Shown: positions 35,727 to 45,643 of the stretch, in pieces
How positions within the stretch are numbered: position 1 is the first letter of the stretch
Layout: each line of letters begins with the position of its first letter
Assembly (NCBI GenBank): GCA_021838785.1
Contig: JAKCCV010000003.1
Span: 82,001-146,000, forward strand
DNA: 64,000 nucleotides
Source: Acidobacteriota bacterium
GTDB taxonomy: Bacteria; Acidobacteriota; Terriglobia; UBA7540
Reading direction: 5' to 3'
The notes under the pieces: model-generated
What the model was told of the DNA's origin: nothing
The model's input: the letters and a program-made list of their open reading frames with translations, nothing else
Database searches by the model: none
Position numbers and translations under genes: made by a program

Positions 35727-37889
35727 CTACCAATTGACGAGTTGATTGGTCAGTTCAAGCTTCAGCCAGCCTTCTTTGGGAAAAACCTGAAGTGGCAACT
35801 CGTTGACCCATAGCGAGGCTTGCAATCGCACCTCGGTTCCCGCCTTGATTTCCAAAACGTCGTAACTGAGCTTGAGTTCAAAAACCCTCTCGAATGCCGC
35901 ATGCACCCGGTCTTGGGTGCCGAGGGGAACCAGAACCTCCTCGTCGCGGAGCCAAAACTGGGTTTGGGTCAACCTCCCTTCCCGCACCCGGGCGTGCAAG
36001 CGGGCTCGAATGTGGCCGTCGAGGTTGACGCGAATCTCAAAGACCGAGTGCTCTTCTCGAAAGCCCGGTCGAAAGTCAAGGCGCACGTAGAGCGCTTCAC
36101 CGTCATAACCGTAGTAGAGGGACTCAAGATAATCCTGGCCGCCGTGCATGGAGGCAGAGCGGCTTTCCGGCACATAGATGCCCGCGCCCAACCACTCAAA
36201 ATAATTGGTCACCCGGCCGTCAATCCTGGGGGTGATGCTTCCCGTGGGCGGAGGGCTGACCGCTTCACCCTTGGGTCGTTTGATGGGAACGGCCAGTTCG
36301 TCGGGAGGCGAACCGCCCAGCATCCGATATAGGTTGCTGAGGTGTTTGCGATAGAGGAAGTCAAATTCTTCATCGTGGCCGCTTGAGTGTTCAGGGCCGT
36401 ACCACCAGCACCAATCGCTCCCTTCTGCGATCCAAAGCTCGTGTTGCGCCAAGCTGCGCCGATGCGGATCGAGCCCCGGAATATGATGGTGTTGGTCAAA
36501 ATAGACCCGGGCTTGGTAGAGCAGATCCCAGGCGCGGTTATCTTCTTCGGCCCCAATCCATACGTCAAAGTTGGCGTTGATCCACGAGCCGGGCACCACG
36601 TGCGCGAGCGTTCCCTGCTCGGCCACGGCCAAAGCCTCGCTGGCCGTGACCGCGCGCAGATCCGCGTCCGTGGAAAGCAGGCCGTAGAACTCCCGCAAGA
36701 ACTCCCGCCCGTTGCCGGGATAGTATTCCCAGGCATTCTCGCCATCCAAAATAATGGACACCACGCGAGGTTCGGAGCCGAGGGCGGCGCGGCGCAGCCT
36801 GCCGTGGAGGTCGCGCGCCGCGTCCTTCGGATCCATGTGCGAATAAACAAATCCGATCAAATCCGACAATTGGTGGTCGCGGAAGAAAATGGAGACTCCC
36901 TGCTCGGCCGCTGAGAAGCGGTAAGGGCGGTAAAGCTCGCGCGCGTTAAAAACCGTGCCGCTCGCGTCGCGGTGGAAATCCATGCTGAGCGATCGGCCCA
37001 ACACCCCCTCGTCGGTCGCCACCCACGCGAAGCCTTCCTCGGCTGCCATGGTCAGAACGCAATCGGAAACGCTGCCTTCGCTTGGCCACAAGCCTTTAGG
37101 CCGGCTGCCGAAAAAGCGCTCGTGCAGCCTCACGGCTTCTCGAACCTGAGCGCGAGCGTCCTCGGGATGCGCGAAACGGTGCCGCGGCAGGCTAATCCTG
37201 GGGTTGGACTCCGCGGCCACTTGGGTGTCGCACAGCAGCGGCAGAATAGGGTGGTAGTATGGGGAAGTGGAAAGCTCAATCTGATTCTGACTGGCGGCCC
37301 GTTTATATTCTTCAAGTGTTACTTTCAATAATTCCACTTCTTTTTTCCGCAGCTCGATTTTGTCTTCTTCGGTAAACCCTCCGGCTCGGCCAACCAGCCG
37401 TCGAATCACCTCATCGTTGGCCAAGTAGATTTCATCAAACCACGCCAGTTGAGAAAGCACTTGAAGGTCTATAAAATCCTGGTCGCCCAGCAGCTTGGCA
37501 GCGGCCCGGATTCCAGCCGCTTCCCTCCGCTCGTAAAGCTCTCGAAACCGAGGATAGCGGCTCATGAGGTTTTCATGATTGAGTTGAAAGGCTTGCTGCA
37601 GCAGAATCTCCCGGTCCTCCAGAGAAAGTTCCCCGGCTGGCTTGAACGCCAGCTCATAGGCCGCTTCTTTCGCTTCATCGCGCGCGTATTCGTCCAATTG
37701 CGCCACGAGCGAGGGAACCAAATTGAAGGTCACATGCACTTCGGGAAAATCACGCAACAGAGCGACCATGCCGAAGTAATCCTTAAGCCCGTGCAGGCGC
37801 ACCCACGGCATGAAATAGGCGCCCTCCGCCAGGTCTTTGTAAAACGGCTGGTGCATGTGCCACAACAGCATGAGATAGGAGCGTGCCAT
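35727..37889 (-). CDS. Glycoside hydrolase family 57 enzyme
   Basis: 720 aa. The N-terminal GH57 barrel starts LMLLWHMHQPFYKD; conserved regions include FNLVPSL, the nucleophile region GLWPSEGSVSD and the acid/base region ILDGENAWEYYPGNG. The C-terminal ~200 residues are beta-rich and resemble a DUF3536/alpha-amylase-associated domain. Family members act on alpha-glucans (4-alpha-glucanotransferase, amylopullulanase, branching enzyme); this size matches uncharacterised GH57 proteins of Acidobacteriota. Cytoplasmic, no signal peptide. It is divergent from lptFG. Confidence 0.9.
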   Translation of the reverse strand: MARSYLMLLWHMHQPFYKDLAEGAYFMPWVRLHGLKDYFGMVALLRDFPEVHVTFNLVPSLVAQLDEYARDEAKEAAYELAFKPAGELSLEDREILLQQAFQLNHENLMSRYPRFRELYERREAAGIRAAAKLLGDQDFIDLQVLSQLAWFDEIYLANDEVIRRLVGRAGGFTEEDKIELRKKEVELLKVTLEEYKRAASQNQIELSTSPYYHPILPLLCDTQVAAESNPRISLPRHRFAHPEDARAQVREAVRLHERFFGSRPKGLWPSEGSVSDCVLTMAAEEGFAWVATDEGVLGRSLSMDFHRDASGTVFNARELYRPYRFSAAEQGVSIFFRDHQLSDLIGFVYSHMDPKDAARDLHGRLRRAALGSEPRVVSIILDGENAWEYYPGNGREFLREFYGLLSTDADLRAVTASEALAVAEQGTLAHVVPGSWINANFDVWIGAEEDNRAWDLLYQARVYFDQHHHIPGLDPHRRSLAQHELWIAEGSDWCWWYGPEHSSGHDEEFDFLYRKHLSNLYRMLGGSPPDELAVPIKRPKGEAVSPPPTGSITPRIDGRVTNYFEWLGAGIYVPESRSASMHGGQDYLESLYYGYDGEALYVRLDFRPGFREEHSVFEIRVNLDGHIRARLHARVREGRLTQTQFWLRDEEVLVPLGTQDRVHAAFERVFELKLSYDVLEIKAGTEVRLQASLWVNELPLQVFPKEGWLKLELTNQLVNW
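37314..37324 (-). repeat. Solo AAGYANNRCTT motif inside the GH57 gene
   Basis: Minus strand reads AAGTAACACTT, in the codons AAA GTA ACA CTT of the KVTL stretch, within an unusually AT-rich patch of the gene. Confidence 0.4.
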
Positions 37890-38008
37890 GCCGGAATCCG
37901 ATCACCTTGCCTTTCCTGCCCCCGACGGCGTGTGCTACCATGCCGTTGGAAGGAAACCGCTCGCGCGCCGCGGCTAAAGCCACGCAGCGCGGAGCTTCCG
38001 AGAGGCCG

Positions 38009-40309
38009 ATGCGCATTCTCTCGCGCTACATCCTGAAAGAGGTCGCCAACTACGCTGCCATCGGCCTGTTGGTGTTTTCGTTTGTTATCTACGTTCGGCC
38101 GCTAAGCCAACTCCTGGAGCTGGTGGTTCAGCACAACCTCAGCGGCTCCAACTTGTTCATTCTCTTTCTACTTCCTTTGCCCGCCATCTTGATGCTGACG
38201 ATTCCCATCGCCGTTTTGGTGGGCACGCTGATGGGGCTCGGCCGGATGGCCGCGGATGGAGAAACCATCGCGCTGCGCGCCGTGGGCCTGGGCAGTGGGC
38301 CTACCTTCCGGCCCGTTCTCATCTTCGCGTTGGCAGCGTGGCTCTTAGCTTCCGGCATGAGCCTGTTCCTTTCGCCCGCCGCCGAGCGCCAATTGGCGCG
38401 GATGCAAGCCCGCCTCGGCGCCGCCGAAGCCGCTTATCAGGTTCAGCCGCGGGTCTTCATCGAGCGATTTCCCCACCTGCTGCTCTATGTCCAAAATATC
38501 ACCGGGAGTCGCCCGGAATGGCATGACGTTTTTATCGCGGATACGAAGCATCCCAACTCGATTCGGGTAACATTAGCGAAAACCGGCTGGCTTGTCAATC
38601 AGGGATTGTCAGGCCCTCTGACGTTGCGCCTCAATGACGGCGCAACGCACGAGTACGATCCTTCGCACCCCGACGCCTACACGATTGTCTCCTTCGCGCA
38701 CAGCGACATTCCCGTTCAGGCGCGAACGGCGCCGCCTTCCATTCAGAAATCCCCCGCCATGCTCACGCTAGGGGAGCTCTGGAAAAGATTGCACGTTCCG
38801 GCCGAGCGCCACGCTGCTTTAGTGGAACTGAATTACCGGCTGGCCTTGCCCTTCGCTACCTTGGTCCTTCCCCTGGTGGGTATCCCCCTCGGCTTGATGA
38901 CCCGAAGAGGCGGCAAATCTTTCGGCCTGATCCTAACCATCCTGCTGGTGTTTGCTTATTACATCCTTATGGCCAGCGGCCTAAGCCTCGCGAAGCAGGG
39001 CCGGCTCGACCCCACACTGAGCCTTTGGGCCGCCAACTTTCTTTTTGCCGTGTGGGGCACCATCCTGCTGTTCCGGTTTAACCGCGTGCCAGGAAGCTCC
39101 CAAAGACTTAAAGAAAAACTTGAGATTATTCATGCCTGGTTCGGGCAAAAATTTGCCTCGCGCCTGCTCGCTCGGCGGAGGAGCAGCACTCGCTCGGCCC
39201 GCGAGCGAGGCCTGGCATTTCCCCAAATCTTGGACATTTATGTGCTTAGAACCTGGTTATTTTATTTTGCCCTATTGCTAGCGGCTTTCAGTGGCGTTTA
39301 CATGGTCTTTGACTTCTTTCAACTGCTGGGTGACATCGTCCGCCATCACGACAAGCTTTTTGTGGTTTTGGACTATTACCGTTTCCTAACGCCCGAGGTC
39401 GTCTATCGAATGATGCCGTTGGGCATTCTGACGGCCACCCTCATCACGCTGGGGCTGATGACCAAGTGGAATGAAACGACAGCGCTCCGGTCCGTCGGCA
39501 CCAGTTTATTCCGGCTCGCGGCACCCATTTTGACTCTGTGCGCGCTTTTGAGCGGGGCGATGTTTCTGCTGGCCAACGACTACTTGCCCTACACGAATCA
39601 GCGCCAAGACGCCTTGCGAAATATCATTAAAGGAAAACCTCCGCAAACCGCTTACAGCCCGGGTCGGCAGTGGATCTCGGGCCAACGGCGGCGCATCTAC
39701 TATTACCGCTACTTCGACAGCGAGCGGAACGTTTTCGGCCACCTGACGGTGTTTGAATTTAGCCGGCGCGGATTCCGGCTCACTCGGCGCATTTATGCTA
39801 ACCGCGCCTTTTGGGAGCCTCATGCCGAGAATTGGGTTCTTGAGGATGGATGGGTTCGAGACATCGCCGGCGACCGCGTCACCAACTATCGCCCCTTCAC
39901 CGTTGCCACCTTCAAGGAACTTTCCGAAAGGCCGAGTTACTTCAAAACCGAGGTCAAGCCCTCCGAGCAAATGAGCGCCCTTGAGCTTTGGCGCTACATT
40001 CGGGAGCTCAGGCAAAGTGGGTTTAGCGTGGTGCAGCTCTCCGTGGCCTTTTATCGGAAATTCGCTTATCCCCTGATTGCCCTGATTGTGGCGATGATTG
40101 GTATCCCGTTTGCCTACTCAACGGGCAAGCGCGGCGCCCTTTCCGGCATCGCCATTAGCATCGGGATCGCCATCTTATACTGGTCGGTTTCGAGCCTGTT
40201 CGTGGCTATGGGCAACTTAAACCAACTGCCGTCCGCCATGGCTGCTTGGTCGCCGGACGTTATTTTTGGCTTAGGAGGAACCTACCTCTTTTTGCGGGTG
40301 CGCACGTAG
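38009..40309 (+). CDS. lptFG: Fused LptF-LptG lipopolysaccharide transport permease
   Basis: 766 aa from ATG 38009 (MRILSRYILKEV); a longer frame from 37883 starts inside the GH57 gene. The first half is a complete YjgP/YjgQ permease: membrane helices, then a periplasmic jellyroll, then membrane helices through about residue 370. After a charged linker of about 55 residues a second YjgP/YjgQ domain begins (LDIYVLRTWLFYFALLLAAF) with its own jellyroll (about residues 570-660). LptF and LptG are normally separate subunits of the LptB2FG extractor. LptB, LptC and LptA are not in the window. Confidence 0.92.
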   Translation: MRILSRYILKEVANYAAIGLLVFSFVIYVRPLSQLLELVVQHNLSGSNLFILFLLPLPAILMLTIPIAVLVGTLMGLGRMAADGETIALRAVGLGSGPTFRPVLIFALAAWLLASGMSLFLSPAAERQLARMQARLGAAEAAYQVQPRVFIERFPHLLLYVQNITGSRPEWHDVFIADTKHPNSIRVTLAKTGWLVNQGLSGPLTLRLNDGATHEYDPSHPDAYTIVSFAHSDIPVQARTAPPSIQKSPAMLTLGELWKRLHVPAERHAALVELNYRLALPFATLVLPLVGIPLGLMTRRGGKSFGLILTILLVFAYYILMASGLSLAKQGRLDPTLSLWAANFLFAVWGTILLFRFNRVPGSSQRLKEKLEIIHAWFGQKFASRLLARRRSSTRSARERGLAFPQILDIYVLRTWLFYFALLLAAFSGVYMVFDFFQLLGDIVRHHDKLFVVLDYYRFLTPEVVYRMMPLGILTATLITLGLMTKWNETTALRSVGTSLFRLAAPILTLCALLSGAMFLLANDYLPYTNQRQDALRNIIKGKPPQTAYSPGRQWISGQRRRIYYYRYFDSERNVFGHLTVFEFSRRGFRLTRRIYANRAFWEPHAENWVLEDGWVRDIAGDRVTNYRPFTVATFKELSERPSYFKTEVKPSEQMSALELWRYIRELRQSGFSVVQLSVAFYRKFAYPLIALIVAMIGIPFAYSTGKRGALSGIAISIGIAILYWSVSSLFVAMGNLNQLPSAMAAWSPDVIFGLGGTYLFLRVRT

Positions 40310-40343
40310 CGCGCCCCGTTGTCCTCATGCACTGCTTGAAGAC

Positions 40344-40423
40344 GTCGGCGCGCCGACAGACCGCGACACGAAGGCGCATCAGCCGGCCTCTTTGCCAGCC
40401 ACTGAATGCCTCAAGCTTTACTT
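40344..40423. repeat. Dispersed palindrome, family A, copy 3
   Basis: Core GTCGGCGCGCCGAC (40344-40357) with CTGCTTGAA just to its left; AAGCTTTACTT (40413-40423) lies 56 bases to the right. It is between the convergent ends of lptFG and ppdK. Confidence 0.65.
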
Positions 40424-40457
40424 GAATATTCTGGCGTATTCCGCCGAGCCCACCACC

Positions 40458-43232
40458 TTAGGCCGTCGAATAAGCCTTGGCCTCAGACCGCTTAATGGCC
40501 GCTTGGGCTGCTGCCAGGCGCGCAATGGGCACTCGGTAGGGCGAGCAACTAACGTAGTTCAAGCCAGCCTCGGCGCAAACCTCGATGGAGGCAGGGTCGC
40601 CGCCATGCTCGCCGCATATCCCGACTTTCAGATTTGACCGGGTCGCCCGGCCTTCGGAGGTTCCTATCTTCAGAAGCCTTCCCACCCGTTTCGGGTCGAG
40701 CACGGCGAAAGGATCGTTTGGCCAAATTTTGGCCTTCACGTAGGCGTTAATGATTTTCCCGCAATCGTCGCGCGAAAGCCCGAAGGTGGTCTGGGTCAGG
40801 TCGTTCGTTCCAAAGCTGAAAAATTCGGCCTCGCGGGCAATCTCCCCGGCTGAAAGCGCCGCCGCGGGAAGCTCAATCATCGTTCCCACTTGATATTCGA
40901 CGCTGATTCCCTTCTTCTTGAAAACCTCCGCGGCCACTCGCTCCACAATCGCCTTTTGCGCGGCCAGTTCGTTCACGTCGCCGACCAAAGGAATCATCAC
41001 TTCGGGCTTCGCCTCAATGCCCTTCTTCTTGCACTCCACCGCCGCCTCAAAGATGGCCCGCGCCTGCATTTCGGTAATTTCCGGATACAGGATGCCCAGC
41101 CGGCACCCACGCAGGCCGAGCATGGGATTGAATTCGTGCAGCGATTCGACCACGGCAAGAAGTTTTTTGAGCCGGCTCAACTTCGCCCCCCTCTGGTTTT
41201 TGGCTTCGAGCGTGGCAATTTCAACCATCAATTCCTCGCGCTTAGGAAGAAATTCATGAAGCGGCGGGTCGAGCGTCCGAATGGTGACCGGCAGGCCGTC
41301 CATTGCTTTGAAAAGGCCGAAGAAGTCCTTGCGCTGCATGGGCAAAAGTTTGGCCAAGGCGGTGCGGCGCTCCTTCTCATATCCGAGAACCTCCTTGAGC
41401 TGCTTCTTTAAGGTTTCGACCTTCTTGGGATCCTTTTCCTTCTCGATGTCTTCCTTGATTTCCTCCGAACGAGGAGTATCCTTGCAAGCCATAATCATCC
41501 GCTGCATGTGCGGCAGGCGGTCTTGAGCGAAGAACATGTGCTCGGTCCGGCAAAGGCCGATGCCCTCGGCGCCAAATTTCCGAGCCACGAGCGCATCGCG
41601 AGGGATGTCGGCGTTGGCGCGCACGCCGAGCTTCCGAAACTCGTCGGCCCATTTCATGAAGGTGGCGAAGACGCCGCTTGACGGGTCGGGTTCGTGCGTG
41701 GCGGCTTTGCCAAGAATCACGCGCCCGGTCGTGCCGTCGAGCGATAGCCAATCTCCGGCCTTCAGCACGCGACCGCCAATGCGCAACTGACGTTTGACTT
41801 CATCCACCTCAGCCTCTCCGCACCCGGCCACGCAGCACTTGCCCATGCCGCGCGTGACCACCGCCGCGTGCGACGTCATTCCACCGCGCGAGGTGAGAAT
41901 GCCGACGGCCACTTCCATGCCGTGAATATCATCCGGCACGGTCTCGGCGCGCACCAAAATGACCGGCTCGTGCTTGCCCCGCTCGACGGCCTCATCCGCC
42001 GTGAAAACAATCCTGCCAACAGCCGCTCCCGGTGACGCAGGTAAGCCTCGCGCAATCACTGTCAAAGGCGATGATTCATCAAGTACAGGATGAAGTAATT
42101 GATTGAGCTGCTCGGGATCAACCCGCATGACCGCTTCTTTTGGCGTAATCAAGCCCTCGTTCGCCAAGTCCACCGCAATTCTGACGGCTGCCGGCCCAGT
42201 GCGCTTGCCGTTGCGGGTTTGCAGCATGTAGAGCTTGCCTTCCTGGATGGTAAACTCAAAATCCTGAACGTCCCGGTAATGCTGTTCGAGCCGAGTGGTG
42301 ATTTCCCGGAGCTGATTGTAGGCCTCGGGGTTGATTTTCTCGAGTTCGGTAATGTGAACGGGCGTGCGGACGCCGGCTACTACGTCTTCTCCCTGGGCGT
42401 TCATCAGGAACTCGCCGTAGAATTCCTTTTCTCCGGTTGCCGGATTGCGCGTGAAGCCGACCCCGGTGCCGGAAGTCTCCCCCATGTTGCCGAATACCAT
42501 GGCTTGCACGTTGACGGCAGTACCAAGATCGTCAGGAATTTTGTTCATTCGGCGGTAGGTGACGGCGCGGTCGTTGTACCATGACCGGAAGACAGCGGCG
42601 ATGGCCCTCTCAAGTTGTACTTTAGGATCTTGCGGGAAGTCCTTGCCGGTTGCTTGCTTGACAACTTTCTTGTAGCCCACGATCACTTGTTTCAAATCTT
42701 CGGGGGTCAGTTCCGTGTCCAGCTTGATTCGGCGCTTTTTCTTTTGCCCGTCGAAGACCTGCTCAAATTTTGATTTGGGAATATCCAGGACGACGTTGCC
42801 GAACATCTGGATGAACCGGCGATAGCTGTCATAGGCGAAGCGTGGATTATTGGTTTTGCGCGCAATGACTTCCACGACCTTGTCATTCATCCCCAAGTTG
42901 AGGATGGTATCCATCATGCCGGGCATGGAAAACTTGGCGCCGGAGCGAACGGAAACGAGCAGCGGGTTTTCCGCCTCGCCTAGTTTTTGGCCGAGACGAG
43001 CTTCGAGTTGCTCCAGGGCTTGGCTGATCTCCTGCTGAATGGAGTCGGGCAGTTTGTTTCCATTTTGAAAATAGATGCGACACGCGGAGGTGGCAATGGT
43101 AAACCCCGGCGGCACGGGGAGGCCGGCGTTGGTCATCTCGGCAAGGCCCGCGCCTTTGCCGCCCAAAACGTCCTTCATTTCCCCGTTTCCATCCGCCTTA
43201 CCCTCGCCAAACGAGTAAACATACTTTTCCAT
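40458..43232 (-). CDS. ppdK: Pyruvate, phosphate dikinase
   Basis: 924 aa. The N-terminal PEP-synthase ATP-binding domain starts YVYSFGEGKADGNGEMKDVLGGKGAGLAEM. The phosphohistidine domain has GGMTSHAAVVTRGMGKCCV with the catalytic His, and the C-terminal PEP-binding barrel has EGIGLCRTEHMF and FSFGTNDLTQTTFG. It interconverts pyruvate and PEP with ATP and phosphate, serving glycolysis or gluconeogenesis. An insert of about 30 charged residues near residue 610 (DIEKEKDPKKVETLKKQLKE) is common in the family. It follows glyS by 83 bases on the same strand. Confidence 0.95.
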   Translation of the reverse strand: MEKYVYSFGEGKADGNGEMKDVLGGKGAGLAEMTNAGLPVPPGFTIATSACRIYFQNGNKLPDSIQQEISQALEQLEARLGQKLGEAENPLLVSVRSGAKFSMPGMMDTILNLGMNDKVVEVIARKTNNPRFAYDSYRRFIQMFGNVVLDIPKSKFEQVFDGQKKKRRIKLDTELTPEDLKQVIVGYKKVVKQATGKDFPQDPKVQLERAIAAVFRSWYNDRAVTYRRMNKIPDDLGTAVNVQAMVFGNMGETSGTGVGFTRNPATGEKEFYGEFLMNAQGEDVVAGVRTPVHITELEKINPEAYNQLREITTRLEQHYRDVQDFEFTIQEGKLYMLQTRNGKRTGPAAVRIAVDLANEGLITPKEAVMRVDPEQLNQLLHPVLDESSPLTVIARGLPASPGAAVGRIVFTADEAVERGKHEPVILVRAETVPDDIHGMEVAVGILTSRGGMTSHAAVVTRGMGKCCVAGCGEAEVDEVKRQLRIGGRVLKAGDWLSLDGTTGRVILGKAATHEPDPSSGVFATFMKWADEFRKLGVRANADIPRDALVARKFGAEGIGLCRTEHMFFAQDRLPHMQRMIMACKDTPRSEEIKEDIEKEKDPKKVETLKKQLKEVLGYEKERRTALAKLLPMQRKDFFGLFKAMDGLPVTIRTLDPPLHEFLPKREELMVEIATLEAKNQRGAKLSRLKKLLAVVESLHEFNPMLGLRGCRLGILYPEITEMQARAIFEAAVECKKKGIEAKPEVMIPLVGDVNELAAQKAIVERVAAEVFKKKGISVEYQVGTMIELPAAALSAGEIAREAEFFSFGTNDLTQTTFGLSRDDCGKIINAYVKAKIWPNDPFAVLDPKRVGRLLKIGTSEGRATRSNLKVGICGEHGGDPASIEVCAEAGLNYVSCSPYRVPIARLAAAQAAIKRSEAKAYSTA
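42612..42622 (-). repeat. Solo AAGYANNRCTT motif inside ppdK
   Basis: Minus strand reads TAAAGTACAACTT, identical over 13 bases to the family A arm at 33221-33233. Its codons are AAA GTA CAA CTT (KVQL). Confidence 0.45.
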
Positions 43233-43315
43233 GATAGTTGGCTCCTCGAATTGAGATGCTTTTCGTTCCGCAGTCGGCTAATCAAAGTCCATACCGAAGC
43301 CGCGGCTGAAAACTT

Positions 43316-45643
43316 TTAGGCCTTCCGCTGCAACCCCTTCGGGTCATGAGCAGCGACTTCTCGCTCGTCCAGCGGCTGCTGGTTGTTCTCGACTGTCGGC
43401 GCGCCGACAGAAGTTGAAGTCGTACTTTCAATCTGCGAGAGGTCGGCAAAGCGCGAGAAGACCCAGACGTTCAACTCGCCTAAAAGACGCAGTCGGTTGG
43501 CGCGCAGTGCCAAATCATTGTCCATCACCAGCACCTTGTCGAAGAAGCGGTCAACATAGGGTCGCATTTGGGCCAACGCCCTAAAGGCCTCTTCGTAGCG
43601 CCCTTCTTTACCCATCTGTTGAATGATGTCCTTCGTGGCCCGATAGGCCCGGAAGAGTTCCTGCTCAGGCCCCGGGGATAGCATTGGTTCATTGACCGTC
43701 ATCTGGGTGCCAAGGTCTTCTAGAGTGGCGCTTTTCTTTAGAAGATTCCGGGTACGCTTGGCGGCGGCCGCAAGCGCCTGAAATTCTTCCGTGCGGATGA
43801 ACGGCTCAAGTGCCCTCGCCCGCTCAAACGCCCGGGAGGGCGGCGACCAACCCTCGAATGAGTGGAGAACCGCGCGCACAGTATCGTAACGCAACCCTTG
43901 ACGAGCCTCGAAATATTGCTCCGTCCGCTCAAGGAGGAAACCTGTCACGTTGCCAAGATGGTCCCCTTGTGCGAGGGCCTCGGTGGAAATAACGGCTTTG
44001 ACCAGATTGAGCAGGTCGAGGTCCGGCAGGGCTTCGACACTTAACCTGATAATTCCGTTGCCGGCGCGACGTAGCGCGAAGGGGTCGCTCGAACCCGATG
44101 GTTCAAGGCCGGCGCCAAAGCCAGAGACCACGCTATCCAGCTTGTCGGCGAGCGAGACGACGGCGCCAACGACGGTTCGTGGGCAGGAATCGTCCAAGCT
44201 TCGCGGCAAGTAATGGTCGTAGATGGCTTGAGCGACCTCTTCCGGCTCTCCCTGGGCGCGGGCATAAAGACCACCCACGATGCCTTGAAGTTCTGTGAAC
44301 TCCTGCACCATGTGCGTGGTCAAATCGCACTTTGAGAGCTCGACGGCGCGAAGCGCGTGCTGCCCATCGGTCTCAGTCATCGTGTCCTGTCGCTCGAGCT
44401 CAGCGCACATCTCTCGCGCGATGCTCGTCATCCGCCGAACCTTGTTGGCGTAGGAGCCGAGCTTTTCGTGGTAGGTGACTTTTTCAAGCAGCGGCAGACG
44501 GTCGCGGAGGGGGATTTTCTGGTCGGCATCCCAGAAAAACTTGGCGTCGGTAAAGCGGGCCCGCAAGACTCGCTCATGACCGCGTCGAATCAGACCCTTG
44601 GGATCGTCTTCGCGGTTCAGAAAAGCCACAAAGCGCGGCTGAAGCTGCCCGCTCGAATTCTCCACGGCAAAATATTTCTGATGGTCACGCATCACGGTGA
44701 TGAGAATTTCGCGCGGCAGCTCGAGAAATCTCGGCTCGAATTCGCCGACAATGGCGCGCGGCCACTCGGTCGAATTCACCACCCAATCTTCCAGCCAATC
44801 GTCAGAAACTGCGCGAAACTCCAGCGGCTCAAGTAACGCTTTAAGTTCTTGCCGAACCGTTTCCCGTCGCTTCGCCGGGTCAATTTCGACCTGCGCGGCA
44901 TGGAGCTTCTTTCCATAATCGGCGAAATCGTGAACGCGAATTGGCTTGGTTCCGAGCAAGCGGTGGCCGCGTGTCGCGTTACCGGAACGCACGCCCGCCA
45001 CTTCGAGGGGGATGATCTCGGCGTTCTTCCCTTCCCCCAGCAAGGCCAGAACCCAGCGGATCGGGCGAACGAAAGTAAACTTGTTCTGCGCCAGCACGGG
45101 ACCAGCGGCTTCGACCGGCAACCAGTACATGGATTTCGGGAAGGACAAATTCAAGGGGAGGGTGTCCAAAATTCTGCGAAGCACTTCCACGGCGGACCTG
45201 CCCGGCTCGCGTTTCTCAAGCGCGACGTACTCGCCCTTCGGGGTGATGACGCGCTTGAGCTCGGAAACTGGTACGCCGTGCTTGGCGGCAAAGGCCTCGG
45301 CGGCTCGGGTGTAGTTGCCGCTCTCGTCCGTGGCCGATTTCACCGGAGGACCCGTGACAAGCTCCACCGTGTCCGGCTGCTGCGCAAAAACTTGCGGCGC
45401 GTAAGCGACGAGTCGGCGTGGCGTGGAGTAGGTTTGGACGGAAGGATGCGCCTCGTCCACGAGTCGGTTCTTCACAAGGAAATCGGCAAGCCGCTTGCCA
45501 AGCTGAGCCTGCGCATCGGCAAGAAATCGCGCTGGAATTTCTTCACAGCCAATTTCGAGGAGCAGCGGCAAGGTGGGTGGGGCCGAGGCACTCGTTTTCC
45601 GGCTGGAGCGCGTCGGTTTTTGGCTTGGAGGCTGTGAGCTCAC
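43316..45643 (-). CDS. glyS: Glycyl-tRNA synthetase beta subunit
   Basis: 775 aa. It begins with a Ser/Thr-rich stretch, then [15 protein letters not shown], the standard GlyS start. [37 protein letters not shown] and [19 protein letters not shown] are core blocks, and a C-terminal DALR-type anticodon-binding region follows. It works as a heterotetramer with GlyQ, overlapping it by 4 bases. The chain continues about 36 residues beyond the usual end (after FADLSQIE), and this tail is encoded across a family A repeat (43393-43430). Confidence 0.95.
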   Translation of the reverse strand: MSSQPPSQKPTRSSRKTSASAPPTLPLLLEIGCEEIPARFLADAQAQLGKRLADFLVKNRLVDEAHPSVQTYSTPRRLVAYAPQVFAQQPDTVELVTGPPVKSATDESGNYTRAAEAFAAKHGVPVSELKRVITPKGEYVALEKREPGRSAVEVLRRILDTLPLNLSFPKSMYWLPVEAAGPVLAQNKFTFVRPIRWVLALLGEGKNAEIIPLEVAGVRSGNATRGHRLLGTKPIRVHDFADYGKKLHAAQVEIDPAKRRETVRQELKALLEPLEFRAVSDDWLEDWVVNSTEWPRAIVGEFEPRFLELPREILITVMRDHQKYFAVENSSGQLQPRFVAFLNREDDPKGLIRRGHERVLRARFTDAKFFWDADQKIPLRDRLPLLEKVTYHEKLGSYANKVRRMTSIAREMCAELERQDTMTETDGQHALRAVELSKCDLTTHMVQEFTELQGIVGGLYARAQGEPEEVAQAIYDHYLPRSLDDSCPRTVVGAVVSLADKLDSVVSGFGAGLEPSGSSDPFALRRAGNGIIRLSVEALPDLDLLNLVKAVISTEALAQGDHLGNVTGFLLERTEQYFEARQGLRYDTVRAVLHSFEGWSPPSRAFERARALEPFIRTEEFQALAAAAKRTRNLLKKSATLEDLGTQMTVNEPMLSPGPEQELFRAYRATKDIIQQMGKEGRYEEAFRALAQMRPYVDRFFDKVLVMDNDLALRANRLRLLGELNVWVFSRFADLSQIESTTSTSVGAPTVENNQQPLDEREVAAHDPKGLQRKA
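43393..43430. repeat. Dispersed palindrome, family A, copy 4, in the glyS tail
   Basis: The 18-base palindrome CTGTCGGCGCGCCGACAG (43393-43410) is followed by AAGTCGTACTT (43417-43427). It encodes the stretch [13 protein letters not shown] in the C-terminal tail of glyS. Confidence 0.7.
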
